Shown here piece after piece: positions 54,340 through 63,191 of a stretch of DNA of 64,000 nt (positions are counted from its first letter, which is position 1; every line of letters starts with the position of its first letter). The notes under the pieces were generated by a model. It saw only the letters and a program-made list of their open reading frames with translations. It had not been told where the DNA came from and did not search any database. Position numbers and translations under genes: made by a program. This stretch comes from Bdellovibrionales bacterium. Lineage in GTDB: Bacteria > Bdellovibrionota > Bdellovibrionia > Bdellovibrionales > UBA1609. Location of the stretch: assembly GCA_016716765.1 (NCBI GenBank), contig JADJVA010000025.1, positions 186,001 to 250,000 of the forward strand, written 5' to 3'.

Positions 54340-55818
54340 ATGAATTTGTATCGGAAAATGATTGAAGAGCTTCCGGATTTTAGTCAGGCTAAGTTTACCG
54401 CTGTGGTCAGCGATTTGCACCTTTGCGATGAAGAACCGCTCAATTCGAAATTTCCTCTTTGGAAGAAGTATAAAACACGACAATTTTTCTTTGATGAAGT
54501 CTTTCGTGATTTTCTTCAATCTATCGTACATCGTGCAGGAGGAGAACGCGTAGAGCTGGTACTCAACGGAGACATATTCGATTTTGACAGCGTGAACCAT
54601 TTGCCAGATGAGCCACCCTACCGAATCACTTGGATTGAAGGGCAGCGTGGTCTTCATCCCCAGGCCGAGAAATCAATTTACAAGATTCAAAGGATTCTTG
54701 AGCACCATCGAGATTGGGTGTTGGCCCTGAACTGGTTTATCAACGCTGGGAACAGAGTCATTTTTGTGATTGGAAATCATGATCTAGAACTTCATTTTCC
54801 TTCAGTACAGGATGTAGTTATTCAAGCTCTTGGGCTAAATCCGAAGGATCAATCCAGTGTGCGTTTTGTGGAATGGTTTTATATTAGCAATGCGGATACC
54901 TTAATAGAACATGGCAATCAGTACGACCCTTATTGTTTGGCTCAAGATCCGGTGAATCCATTTATACTTCGATTGAATCGAGTGGAGATCAGAATTCCGT
55001 TTGGTAATCTTGCCACTCGCTACATGATTAACGGCATGGGTTTTTTTAACCCTCATGTTGATACGAATTTTATCATGTCCGCTAAAGAATACGTGCATTT
55101 CTTTTTTAAGTATGTCGTGCGTGCTCAACCGATGTTGCTTTGGACTTGGCTTTGGGGAGCAACGGTGACCTTATCTCAATCCTTTTGGGATCGTCTCATT
55201 CCCTCCATAATTGAACCTCTCACGGTTGAAGACAAAGTCGAACTCATCGCTGCCAAGGCCAACGCTACTTCACGAATGGTGAGAGAATTGCGTGAACTTT
55301 TTGCGACTCCGGCTGCGAGTACGCCAACGATCCTGATGCGGGAACTTTGGTTAGATCGAGCATTTTTGATTCTAATTGCCTTTTTTGTAATTTTCCAAAT
55401 TATCCTTTCTATTAAGACTGTTTACTCCTTATCTTTTTTCTGGATGTTTATTCCTCTATCACTCTTTCTGCCCTTTTTCCTATTCTACTCACGTTCGATT
55501 ACCTCCGAGGTTATCCAATACAAAGAGCCGAGCGAAAGAATTCTCAGCATGGCCAGTGTTATTACGAAGGCCAACCGTATCGTTTATGGGCACACTCATG
55601 TGGTTCGCCATGAAATCGTTGGCAACGTGGAGCACCTCAATTCTGGTACCTGGTCCCCTGCCTTCCTTGATGTGGAATGCGAACAGCCAATAGACCAAAA
55701 AACCTTTGTTTGGATATACCCTGGTTCTAAGGGACTCAAAAGGGAGGCCCGTGTCTACCAGTTCAAGGACGGCAAGCCCCATGAAGTATTTGGCACGGCC
55801 GGCAGACATCGACACTAA
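54340..55818 (+). CDS. Membrane metallophosphoesterase (calcineurin-like)
   Basis: The 492-residue product has the binuclear-metal phosphoesterase motifs SDLHLCDEE, NGDIFDF, IGNHDLE and YGHTHVVRHE, in the right order. Two predicted membrane helices (around residues 340-390) split the fold before the last motif, an unusual insertion that would anchor the enzyme in the membrane. LpxH-type UDP-diacylglucosamine hydrolase or a 5'-nucleotide/phospholipid phosphatase are possible; I cannot pick one. It is divergent from the mltD-like gene. Confidence 0.87.
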   Translation: MNLYRKMIEELPDFSQAKFTAVVSDLHLCDEEPLNSKFPLWKKYKTRQFFFDEVFRDFLQSIVHRAGGERVELVLNGDIFDFDSVNHLPDEPPYRITWIEGQRGLHPQAEKSIYKIQRILEHHRDWVLALNWFINAGNRVIFVIGNHDLELHFPSVQDVVIQALGLNPKDQSSVRFVEWFYISNADTLIEHGNQYDPYCLAQDPVNPFILRLNRVEIRIPFGNLATRYMINGMGFFNPHVDTNFIMSAKEYVHFFFKYVVRAQPMLLWTWLWGATVTLSQSFWDRLIPSIIEPLTVEDKVELIAAKANATSRMVRELRELFATPAASTPTILMRELWLDRAFLILIAFFVIFQIILSIKTVYSLSFFWMFIPLSLFLPFFLFYSRSITSEVIQYKEPSERILSMASVITKANRIVYGHTHVVRHEIVGNVEHLNSGTWSPAFLDVECEQPIDQKTFVWIYPGSKGLKREARVYQFKDGKPHEVFGTAGRHRH

Positions 55819-56004
55819 ATAATGCTAAGCATTAGACGCGATTAGTTAAGTCAATAAATGCGAGAAAGAGCTGAAGCTAGGATCATTGTATTTGATCTTT
55901 TTCAAAATTTTTGACCAAAATGCTGTTTGGCGAGGCTGAGGGCGGTTATACTGGCCCCCATTTGTTATATTGGAACCAACTTAATTGAATAATTGGAGGC
56001 GTCC

Positions 56005-56199
56005 ATGTCAGAAGTACTTGTTGTAACGAGCAAAGTAAAAAAATTCATCAAGGAAAATGGTGGTTGCAATACATCTTCGGAGACCATTGAGGTGTTAAGC
56101 GATGCCGTTAAGATTTTATGCCAAAAGGGCGTTGATCAGGCAAAAAAAGACGGACGGAAGACCGTCATGGCACGTGATATCAGTGTCGAACATGTTTGA
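56005..56199 (+). CDS. Bacterial histone-fold protein
   Basis: A 64-residue protein with a single histone fold and no tails. A short helix (SKVKKFIKENG), a long central helix (about residues 24-49, SSETIEVLSDAVKILCQKGV) and the final GRKTVMARDI reproduce the archaeal/eukaryotic layout, including the R-T pair and clamp aspartate (Arg51, Thr53, Asp58). The Bdellovibrio histone Bd0055 has the same size and is a known major chromatin protein. ATG at 56005 is set by GGAGG about 5 bases upstream; TTG at 55993 would overlap it. It lies 23 bases from the convergent ligA stop and stands as a monocistronic gene. Confidence 0.9.
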   Translation: MSEVLVVTSKVKKFIKENGGCNTSSETIEVLSDAVKILCQKGVDQAKKDGRKTVMARDISVEHV

Positions 56200-56222
56200 T
56201 TTTTGGTTTCGAGCCTAGTTTT

Positions 56223-58367
56223 CTAATTGGTAGGGCCCGATGGTAGAGCAGAGGGCCTATTTTTTTTAATGAGATCTTCGAATTCTCCCCATTCCAGAAT
56301 TTTTATTCCTAGCTCCTTGGCTTTATCCAGTTTTGAACCCGGTTCAATTCCAGCTAGCACATAGTCTGTTTTTTTGGAGACTGAGGAGCCGCTCCTTCCT
56401 CCGAGTTCGGCGATCAAATCTTTAATTTCATCTCTTTCTTTTGGTAAAGTGCCAGTGATTACAATATTGAGGCCCGCCAATGGCTTTGATCCTTGCTCTT
56501 GTCCATGGCTTTGGTCGGACAAGACGGTGACCCCATTTTCAACAAGATGTTTGATCTCTTGCACAAAAGATCGGTCTGCCAGTGAATTGGCAATCGAGGC
56601 GGCAACTGTAGGTCCAACATCTTCGATTTCAAGGAGCGATTCGTAGTTGGACTTGAGGAAATTATCGAGTGATCCAAAACGATGGGCCAGATTTTTTGCT
56701 GTCTGCTCGCCGACAAAGCGAATCCCCAAGGCAAAGATGAATCTGGAAAGTCTTACTTTACGTGAAGCTTCAATATTCTGGATAAGCGTGGAAGCAGATT
56801 TTTCTCCCATACGCTCCAAGCCGATGAGAGACTCCTTGTTGAGTTTATAGAGATCAGAAAAACAGGTGACAATTCCTTTGTCGACGAGCTGATCTATCAT
56901 TTTGTCGCCAAGCTTATCGATATTAACCGCGCGCCGCGAGGCAAAGTGTTTCAAAGACTCCTTTAAAATAGAGTCGCACAGACGGTTGGTGCAGCGACTG
57001 ATGATTTCACCTTCGGGTTTTTGTACGGGATTTCCGCAGGAGGGACATGCTGCAGGCATGACAAAGGGCTTGCTATCTTTTTGGCGCCCTTCAGGAATCG
57101 ATTTAACGATTTCTGGGATGACATCACCGGCGCGCTGAATAACGACCGTATCTCCAATGCGAACGTCTTTGCGGTCAATTTCCTGTTGGTTATGTAGAGT
57201 AGCATGAGAAACAGTCACGCCTCCAACCCTCACGGGCTTCAATATTGCCACTGGAGTGAGAGCCCCAGTGCGACCGACATTGACGACAATATCAAGCACC
57301 TTTGTTTGAGACTGCTCAGGTTTGAACTTGGCGGCAGTTGCCCAGCGAGGACTTCGGGCAATCAGTCCAAGTTCAGATTGCAATTTTAAGGAGTTAACCT
57401 TGATGACGACTCCGTCAATTTCAAACGGCAAATAGTGCCTTATTGAATCAATAAATTCGTAGTACTTTAAGGAGGCGCCAATATTTTCAAGGCGAATGGC
57501 CAAGGGATGGTGCAAAATATCTTGCCGCTTAGGGGTGAGTTTGAGCCCCTTCTCACGAAATTCAGATAGTCCTCCAGGAAATCTTGAAACCCCCAGAGTT
57601 GGCAGACCCCACTCAGCAAACTTGCCTACAATATCCTCCTGGCTTTTGAAATCGACTCCATTGATGGATCCTGTTCCGTAGGCATAGAAACGCAGACTGC
57701 GTCCAGCAGTTATTTTAGGGTCAAGTTGACGTACGCTACCAGCAGCGGCATTTCGCGGATTTGCAAATGGCTGAAGACCGTTCTCTTCTTGCCACTGATT
57801 TAGTTTTAAAAAATCGGCCTTATGCATGATCAGTTCACCTCTGATCTCAGCGAGGGAAGGGACATGGGGGGAGGGCCTCAGCCGCAAAGGGATTGTTTTG
57901 ACGGTGAGGATGTTAGCGGTGACGTCCTCGCCAATCAGGCCATCACCTCGAGTCACAGCCGCACGCAAAATTCCGTTCTCATAGACGAGTTCAAGAGCAA
58001 GGCCGTCGAGCTTTGGTTCGCAAAAGTACTCGATATCTTTTGCGATTGAGAGCTGGGATTTAATTCGTTCATCAAAAGCGATAATCTCGTCGAGGGAATA
58101 AGTGTTCTGAAGGCTGAGCATTGGTTCGGAGTGCGAGCGCTTAATAAATTGCTTTGCAGGTGTCCCGCCGACCCGACGGGTGGGAGAATCCGGAGTCAGC
58201 AATTCGGGGTGATCGATCTCTAGCTGCTGAAGTTCACGAAAAAGATTATCGTATTCATAATCAGATATGATTGGTCGATCTAGAACGTAATAGGCATAAT
58301 CATGCTGTTCGATTTGGTTACGAAGAGAAAGAATTCTTGAGGCGAAATTTTGCTTGAGAGAGTTCAT
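56223..58367 (-). CDS. ligA: NAD-dependent DNA ligase LigA
   Basis: LigA seals nicks in replicated DNA using NAD. The 714-residue product has the Ia domain tyrosines (EQHDYAYYVLD), the adenylation lysine Lys119 (EPKLDGLALE), the OB fold, the four zinc cysteines (CPSCGNPV and CTNRLCDS), helix-hairpin-helix units (GPTVAASIANS) and a C-terminal BRCT domain (LAGLNIVITGTLPKER). Length and order are normal. Confidence 0.97.
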   Translation of the reverse strand: MNSLKQNFASRILSLRNQIEQHDYAYYVLDRPIISDYEYDNLFRELQQLEIDHPELLTPDSPTRRVGGTPAKQFIKRSHSEPMLSLQNTYSLDEIIAFDERIKSQLSIAKDIEYFCEPKLDGLALELVYENGILRAAVTRGDGLIGEDVTANILTVKTIPLRLRPSPHVPSLAEIRGELIMHKADFLKLNQWQEENGLQPFANPRNAAAGSVRQLDPKITAGRSLRFYAYGTGSINGVDFKSQEDIVGKFAEWGLPTLGVSRFPGGLSEFREKGLKLTPKRQDILHHPLAIRLENIGASLKYYEFIDSIRHYLPFEIDGVVIKVNSLKLQSELGLIARSPRWATAAKFKPEQSQTKVLDIVVNVGRTGALTPVAILKPVRVGGVTVSHATLHNQQEIDRKDVRIGDTVVIQRAGDVIPEIVKSIPEGRQKDSKPFVMPAACPSCGNPVQKPEGEIISRCTNRLCDSILKESLKHFASRRAVNIDKLGDKMIDQLVDKGIVTCFSDLYKLNKESLIGLERMGEKSASTLIQNIEASRKVRLSRFIFALGIRFVGEQTAKNLAHRFGSLDNFLKSNYESLLEIEDVGPTVAASIANSLADRSFVQEIKHLVENGVTVLSDQSHGQEQGSKPLAGLNIVITGTLPKERDEIKDLIAELGGRSGSSVSKKTDYVLAGIEPGSKLDKAKELGIKILEWGEFEDLIKKNRPSALPSGPTN

Positions 58368-58496
58368 TAATGGAAAATAGAGGGAGAATACTTGGTGGTC
58401 AAAGAGGACTCAATCGAAAATTAACGCGTCGCTTCGACCAAGAGGCTGGCACCAATTCAGACAATAAGGTAAATTCCACAGGGAGAGGATTATACA

Positions 58497-58778
58497 ATGA
58501 TTTCGAGGGAAATCATCGAGTCAGCTGCTCGATTAGCTCGCTTAAAATTGACTGAAACAGAAGTGGTACACTTTAGCGGGCAGCTTGCGGCAGTCATGGA
58601 GGCTTTCGCCAAGATCAGCAAGATCAATACAGATGGCATTAAGCCTTTGGTCACGCCAACGGATATGTCTCAACGTTTAAGGGAAGACAGGGTTGAACCT
58701 TGGCCCGACGTGGATCAGGCCTTGGCTCAGGCCTCTGAACGAAGTGGAAATCTCTTTAAAGTGCCGCCAGTAATATGA
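58497..58778 (+). CDS. gatC: Asp-tRNA(Asn)/Glu-tRNA(Gln) amidotransferase subunit C
   Basis: GatC stabilises the GatA-GatB pair. The 93-residue product begins ISREIIESAARLARLKLTE and ends with RSGNLFKVPPVI, both family signatures. It starts the gatC-gatA-gatB run, 6 bases ahead of gatA. GatCAB makes Gln-tRNA or Asn-tRNA by amidation, so the organism probably lacks GlnRS or AsnRS or both; this was not checked. Confidence 0.95.
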   Translation: MISREIIESAARLARLKLTETEVVHFSGQLAAVMEAFAKISKINTDGIKPLVTPTDMSQRLREDRVEPWPDVDQALAQASERSGNLFKVPPVI

Positions 58779-58784
58779 GGAAGA

Positions 58785-60260
58785 ATGGATTTATTTGAGA
58801 ACGACGCAACTGGGATAGCTGCTCTTGTGAGATCCAAGCGTGTGAGTGCAGTTGAAGTTGCTACGACCTATCTCGCTCGGGCCGAAAGGCTGAACGGTCT
58901 GCTCGGAGCTTTTATTCTGCTCAATCAGGAAGTCATAAACGAGGCCCGGAAAATAGATGAAAAGATAGGCAAAGGGATTGATGTCGGACCTCTGGCTGGA
59001 GTTCCCATTGCCATCAAAGACTTGTTATGCACAAAGGATATTCGAACCACGGCGGCATCAAAGATCCTCGAAAATTTTGTTCCTCCATACTCCGCCACAG
59101 TTGTCGATCGTTTAGAAGCCAAGGGCGCGGTCTTGTTAGGAAAGACGAATCTTGATGAGTTCGCAATGGGGTCCAGCAACGAAACCTCCGCCTATGGGGT
59201 TTGCCGAAATCCCTGGAACAGAGAATATGTGCCTGGTGGTTCGAGCGGAGGCTCTGCTGTTGCGGTGGCTTCTCGCATGAGCCCTCTAGCCATAGGGACC
59301 GATACGGGAGGGTCCATTCGCCAGCCGGCCAGTTACTGTGGAGTGGTGGGGCTCAAGCCAACTTACGGGCGAGTGAGTCGCTATGGCATCATTGCCTATG
59401 CTTCGAGCTTAGATCAGGCAGGACCAATGACTCTCACTGTGCGGGATGCGGCTCTTGCGCTGGAAGTTATTGCAGGAGCGGATTCAAGGGATTCAACCTG
59501 CGCACAATTCGAGGTGCCCCGCTTTAGTGAAAAAATATCACGCAACATAAAGGGCCTTAAAATAGGAATTCCACGGCAATTTTTCCAATCAGGATTAAAT
59601 GGAGAAATTGAGCGTGTTGTTAAAAATGCCGGGGATCTTTTAAAAGAGGCAGGTGCAGAATTGATAGAAGTCGATTTGCCACTCACGGAAGTGGCCGTTG
59701 CGACTTATTACCTTCTTGCTACGAGCGAAGCATCGAGCAATCTTTCTCGGTACGATGGAGTGAGATACGGTCGTCGAGCTGATTTTACAAAATCTCCAGC
59801 GAAAACTCTTGAGGAATTTTACACGAGGACGAGGAGTGAAGGCTTCGGCGAAGAAGTCAAAAGAAGAATTATACTTGGAACCTATGCTCTCTCGAGCGGA
59901 TATTACGATGCGTACTTTAAGAAGGCGGGACAGGTGCGACGTCTGATACGTGATGAATTTTTAAATGTCTTTGAGCGATGTGACGTTATTATGGGTCCAG
60001 TGACCGCAATTCTTCCCTTTAAAATTGGTGAAAAGGTGAGTGACCCTTTGGCCATGTATCTCAATGATGTTTACACAACTTCGGCAAATTTGGCGGGAAT
60101 TCCCGGGATGAGCGTTCCGGCTGGCATGACGGAGCAAGGTTTTCCAGTTGGAATTCAACTTCTTGCTCCACACTTTGAGGAACAGCGGCTTTTTAACGTG
60201 GCCACTGCAATAGAAGCGGTCGTCGGAATGAAGGGGAGACTTCCTGATGTCATCGGGTGA
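58785..60260 (+). CDS. gatA: Asp-tRNA(Asn)/Glu-tRNA(Gln) amidotransferase subunit A
   Basis: GatA is the amidase-type subunit that frees ammonia from glutamine. The Lys-Ser-Ser triad is visible: Lys78 (VPIAIKDLL), a Ser in PGGSSGGSAVAVA (153/154) and Ser177 (GTDTGGSIRQPA). The 491-residue length is typical. The end overlaps gatB by 14 bases. Confidence 0.97.
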   Translation: MDLFENDATGIAALVRSKRVSAVEVATTYLARAERLNGLLGAFILLNQEVINEARKIDEKIGKGIDVGPLAGVPIAIKDLLCTKDIRTTAASKILENFVPPYSATVVDRLEAKGAVLLGKTNLDEFAMGSSNETSAYGVCRNPWNREYVPGGSSGGSAVAVASRMSPLAIGTDTGGSIRQPASYCGVVGLKPTYGRVSRYGIIAYASSLDQAGPMTLTVRDAALALEVIAGADSRDSTCAQFEVPRFSEKISRNIKGLKIGIPRQFFQSGLNGEIERVVKNAGDLLKEAGAELIEVDLPLTEVAVATYYLLATSEASSNLSRYDGVRYGRRADFTKSPAKTLEEFYTRTRSEGFGEEVKRRIILGTYALSSGYYDAYFKKAGQVRRLIRDEFLNVFERCDVIMGPVTAILPFKIGEKVSDPLAMYLNDVYTTSANLAGIPGMSVPAGMTEQGFPVGIQLLAPHFEEQRLFNVATAIEAVVGMKGRLPDVIG

Positions 60261-61686
60261 TTGGGAAGCCATCATTGGTTTAGAAATTCATGCTCAACTT
60301 TTGACAATGAGTAAGATTTTTTCTCCTGATTCCGCCTCTTTTGGGGGGGGAGATAACCAACATGTTCATCCGGTGTCTTTGGGGATGCCGGGGACTTTAC
60401 CAGTATTGAACGAGAAGGCGGTGGAACTATCGGTTCTCATTGGTTTGGCTTTGAATTGCAAGATCAACAGGCAATCTGTATTTTCTCGTAAAAATTATTT
60501 CTATCCCGATTTACCTAAGGGATATCAAATATCTCAGTTTGATGTTCCTCTCTGTGAAAACGGCCATATTGATTTCTTTGTTGAAGGCGAACCTATGCAG
60601 GTAGAAATAACGCGCGCTCATATGGAAGAAGACGCGGGAAAGTCCATTCATCATGGCGATGGGACTCTTCTCAACTATAATCGAGCAGGCGTACCTCTCC
60701 TAGAAATTGTTTCTGCCCCAGTCATTCGATCACCAGCGGTTGCAGCTGAATATGTAAGAGCGATTCGCAGGACCTTAAGATATTTAGATGCTTGTGATGG
60801 AAACCTAGAGGAGGGATCTCTTCGCTGCGATTGCAACGTGAGCATTCGCCAGAGGGGCAATCAGCAACTGGGAACGAGAGTTGAAATTAAAAATATAAAT
60901 TCATTTCGTTTCATTGAGAAGGCTATTGAATACGAAATTCAGCGACAGATTGATCTCGTAGAAACTGGTCAGCGGGTTGTACAAGAGACCAGACTTTTTG
61001 ACTCGGTGAAAAATCGGACCTACTCCATGAGATCAAAAGAGGATGCTCACGATTATCGATATTTTCCTGATCCGGACTTACTACCCTTAGAGATTTCTTC
61101 TTCCTGGATTGAAAACCTTGGGCAAAGGCTTCCAGAATTACCATTTCAGAAAGTTCGTCGTCTCCAGAATGATTTTGGTCTGTCCCACATCGATGCCACT
61201 CACTTGGCAGATGAAATTGAACTGGCGGATTATTTTGAAGAGGCTGTCAAAGCCTCCTCCAATCCGAAATCGACCTGTAATTGGATTATGGTTGAGCTGT
61301 TGAGAGAGCTAAATCTAGGTAAGATTGAAATCAGGAATTCGCCGGTATCCCCCAAGAATTTGGGTTCACTCATTCATTTTATTGATCAAGGAACTATCTC
61401 AGGAAAGATTGGCAAACAGGTGTTTGCCGAGATGTGGTCGTCGGGCCGCAGGCCCGACGAGGTAATTGAAGAGAAGGGGTTCGTGCAGGTTTCAGACAAC
61501 TCGACTTTAGAAAAGATAATCAACGCAATTCTGGCTAAGAACTCCCCTCAGGTAGAACAGTATCGGAGTGGAAAAGAAAAAGTTTTTGGCTTTTTTGTGG
61601 GTCAAGTAATGAGAGAAACAAAGGGGCAAGCTAATCCTGATTTGGTGAACAGTCTCCTTCTAAAGAAATTGAGACCACCTTTATGA
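60247..61686 (+). CDS. gatB: Asp-tRNA(Asn)/Glu-tRNA(Gln) amidotransferase subunit B
   Basis: GatB binds tRNA and activates the misacylated Glu or Asp with ATP. The 479-residue product has GLEIHAQLLTMSKIFS, KNYFYPDLPKGYQISQFD, EEDAGKSIH and EVKNINSF-like EIKNINSF, with a C-terminal YqeY-type tail (MRETKGQANPDLV). It overlaps gatA by 14 bases and the next gene by 4. Confidence 0.97.
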   Translation: MSSGDWEAIIGLEIHAQLLTMSKIFSPDSASFGGGDNQHVHPVSLGMPGTLPVLNEKAVELSVLIGLALNCKINRQSVFSRKNYFYPDLPKGYQISQFDVPLCENGHIDFFVEGEPMQVEITRAHMEEDAGKSIHHGDGTLLNYNRAGVPLLEIVSAPVIRSPAVAAEYVRAIRRTLRYLDACDGNLEEGSLRCDCNVSIRQRGNQQLGTRVEIKNINSFRFIEKAIEYEIQRQIDLVETGQRVVQETRLFDSVKNRTYSMRSKEDAHDYRYFPDPDLLPLEISSSWIENLGQRLPELPFQKVRRLQNDFGLSHIDATHLADEIELADYFEEAVKASSNPKSTCNWIMVELLRELNLGKIEIRNSPVSPKNLGSLIHFIDQGTISGKIGKQVFAEMWSSGRRPDEVIEEKGFVQVSDNSTLEKIINAILAKNSPQVEQYRSGKEKVFGFFVGQVMRETKGQANPDLVNSLLLKKLRPPL

Positions 61687-62591
61687 AAATAGCGGCTTTG
61701 GATTTGGGTTCAAATACTTTTCTATTATTGATTGTTGAAATTGAAAAAGGAAAAATCGTGAAGGTCCTTCACGATGAATATCGTGTCACGCGGTTGGGTC
61801 AGAATATGGATCATGCGCGCGTTTTTGCACCCGAGGCACTGAAGAGGGCTGAGGAATGTCTCAGGGAGTATTCCTTGAAAATCTCTGAATTTAAGCCAGA
61901 GGTGGTGAAAGCTGTAGCGACCAGCGCAGCTCGAGAGGCCAACAACAAGGAAGACTTTATCGCTATTGGGGCTAAGTATGGAATTCCGATCGAAATCATA
62001 TCGGGGACGGAGGAAGCAAAACTCTCATTTTTTGGAGCAACGAGCGATTTCATTCAAAAGGGGAATTGTCGAGTCATCGATGTAGGGGGTGGTTCAACGG
62101 AGTTTATTCTGGGAAGTAAAGGCGGAATTCAAGCAAGCCGTTCTCTCGATATGGGCTGTGTTCGATTGACCGAGAGGTTTATTTCTGGACACCCGGTTTT
62201 TGGTCAAGAATTGAGAACATTACGTACATTTGTCCAGAGCCAGCTTGAACACTTGCCTCACGATATCTGCACGGATTCGGGACCCGTTATAGCTGTTTCG
62301 GGAACGCCGACGACTCTCGCGTCTGTAATTCTAGGAGAAAAGGAATTCAATGCGAAAAGTATCCACGGGTTTAAATTGAAGTTGGCAATAATGGAAGAGT
62401 GGTGTGAGAGAATTATGGCTATGACTCTCACGGAGATTTCATCACTTCCAGGAATGGAGCCACAGCGGGCCGATGTTATTTTGGCTGGTTTATTGATTTT
62501 GATTGAATCGTCAAAGATTCTTGACGTTGAAGAACTTATTGTATCGGCAAGGGGCGTCAGATACGGAGTTGCTTTGGAGGTTGCAAAATGA
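61683..62591 (+). CDS. Ppx/GppA-family phosphatase
   Basis: Members hydrolyse polyphosphate or pppGpp. The 302-residue product has the ASKHA start ALDLGSNTFLLLI, ATSAAREANN, the second phosphate loop VIDVGGGSTEFI and a later SGTPTTLASV. It lacks the large C-terminal HD-like domain of E. coli Ppx (513 residues), as in short-form enzymes. It overlaps gatB and the DUF192 gene by 4 bases each, a tight operon. Confidence 0.92.
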   Translation: MKIAALDLGSNTFLLLIVEIEKGKIVKVLHDEYRVTRLGQNMDHARVFAPEALKRAEECLREYSLKISEFKPEVVKAVATSAAREANNKEDFIAIGAKYGIPIEIISGTEEAKLSFFGATSDFIQKGNCRVIDVGGGSTEFILGSKGGIQASRSLDMGCVRLTERFISGHPVFGQELRTLRTFVQSQLEHLPHDICTDSGPVIAVSGTPTTLASVILGEKEFNAKSIHGFKLKLAIMEEWCERIMAMTLTEISSLPGMEPQRADVILAGLLILIESSKILDVEELIVSARGVRYGVALEVAK

Positions 62592-63079
62592 ATTTGTGGT
62601 TCAACAGTATTCTGTTCATTTGTCTCACGATTTCTCCACTCTTGGCAGTTGGCGAAGGTACGACTTTTGACCGACGTATGATTCAACTAGGCAATGTCAA
62701 AATGGTGGTCGAGGTGGCAGATACGGATGAACGAAGATCTGAGGGGCTCATGCATCGTAGGTCTTTGGCAAAAAATGAGGGCATGATGTTCCTTTTTAGC
62801 AAGGAACAAGTCCTTTCGTTTTGGATGAAAAACACGTTTATTCCTCTTTCAATAGCTTTTTTTGACAAGAATAGGACTCTGATCGAGATTGTTGACATGG
62901 AGCCGTCGAAATCGGTTTTAGAGCGAGAGATCCCGCAATATCGAAGTAGCAGACCAGCTCTTTATGCATTGGAGGCAAATAAAGGATGGTTCAGAGAAAA
63001 CAAGGTGTCCGTTGGTGCAACATGGAACTGGACAGATGAGAACGAATCGAAAAGTAGGACAAAGGTCCGGTCTAAATAA
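62588..63079 (+). CDS. Exported DUF192 protein
   Basis: The 163-residue product has a signal peptide (about residues 1-22) and the DUF192 fold with EVADTDERRSEGLMHRRSLA, MMFLFSKEQVLSFWMKNTFI and PLSIAFFD. DUF192 proteins are small beta-barrel-like periplasmic proteins of unknown function. The start overlaps the phosphatase gene by 4 bases. The tail is charged and variable. Confidence 0.9.
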   Translation: MNLWFNSILFICLTISPLLAVGEGTTFDRRMIQLGNVKMVVEVADTDERRSEGLMHRRSLAKNEGMMFLFSKEQVLSFWMKNTFIPLSIAFFDKNRTLIEIVDMEPSKSVLEREIPQYRSSRPALYALEANKGWFRENKVSVGATWNWTDENESKSRTKVRSK

Positions 63080-63191
63080 TCGGGTGACAAAGGGCGGGCC
63101 AACGAGAATTATTATTTTCCCTCATAGTCTAAATATGATCTAATGTTTACAGTATTTTAGCGGTTTGTCGTCAAATTGAGGTTAGGCAGCA

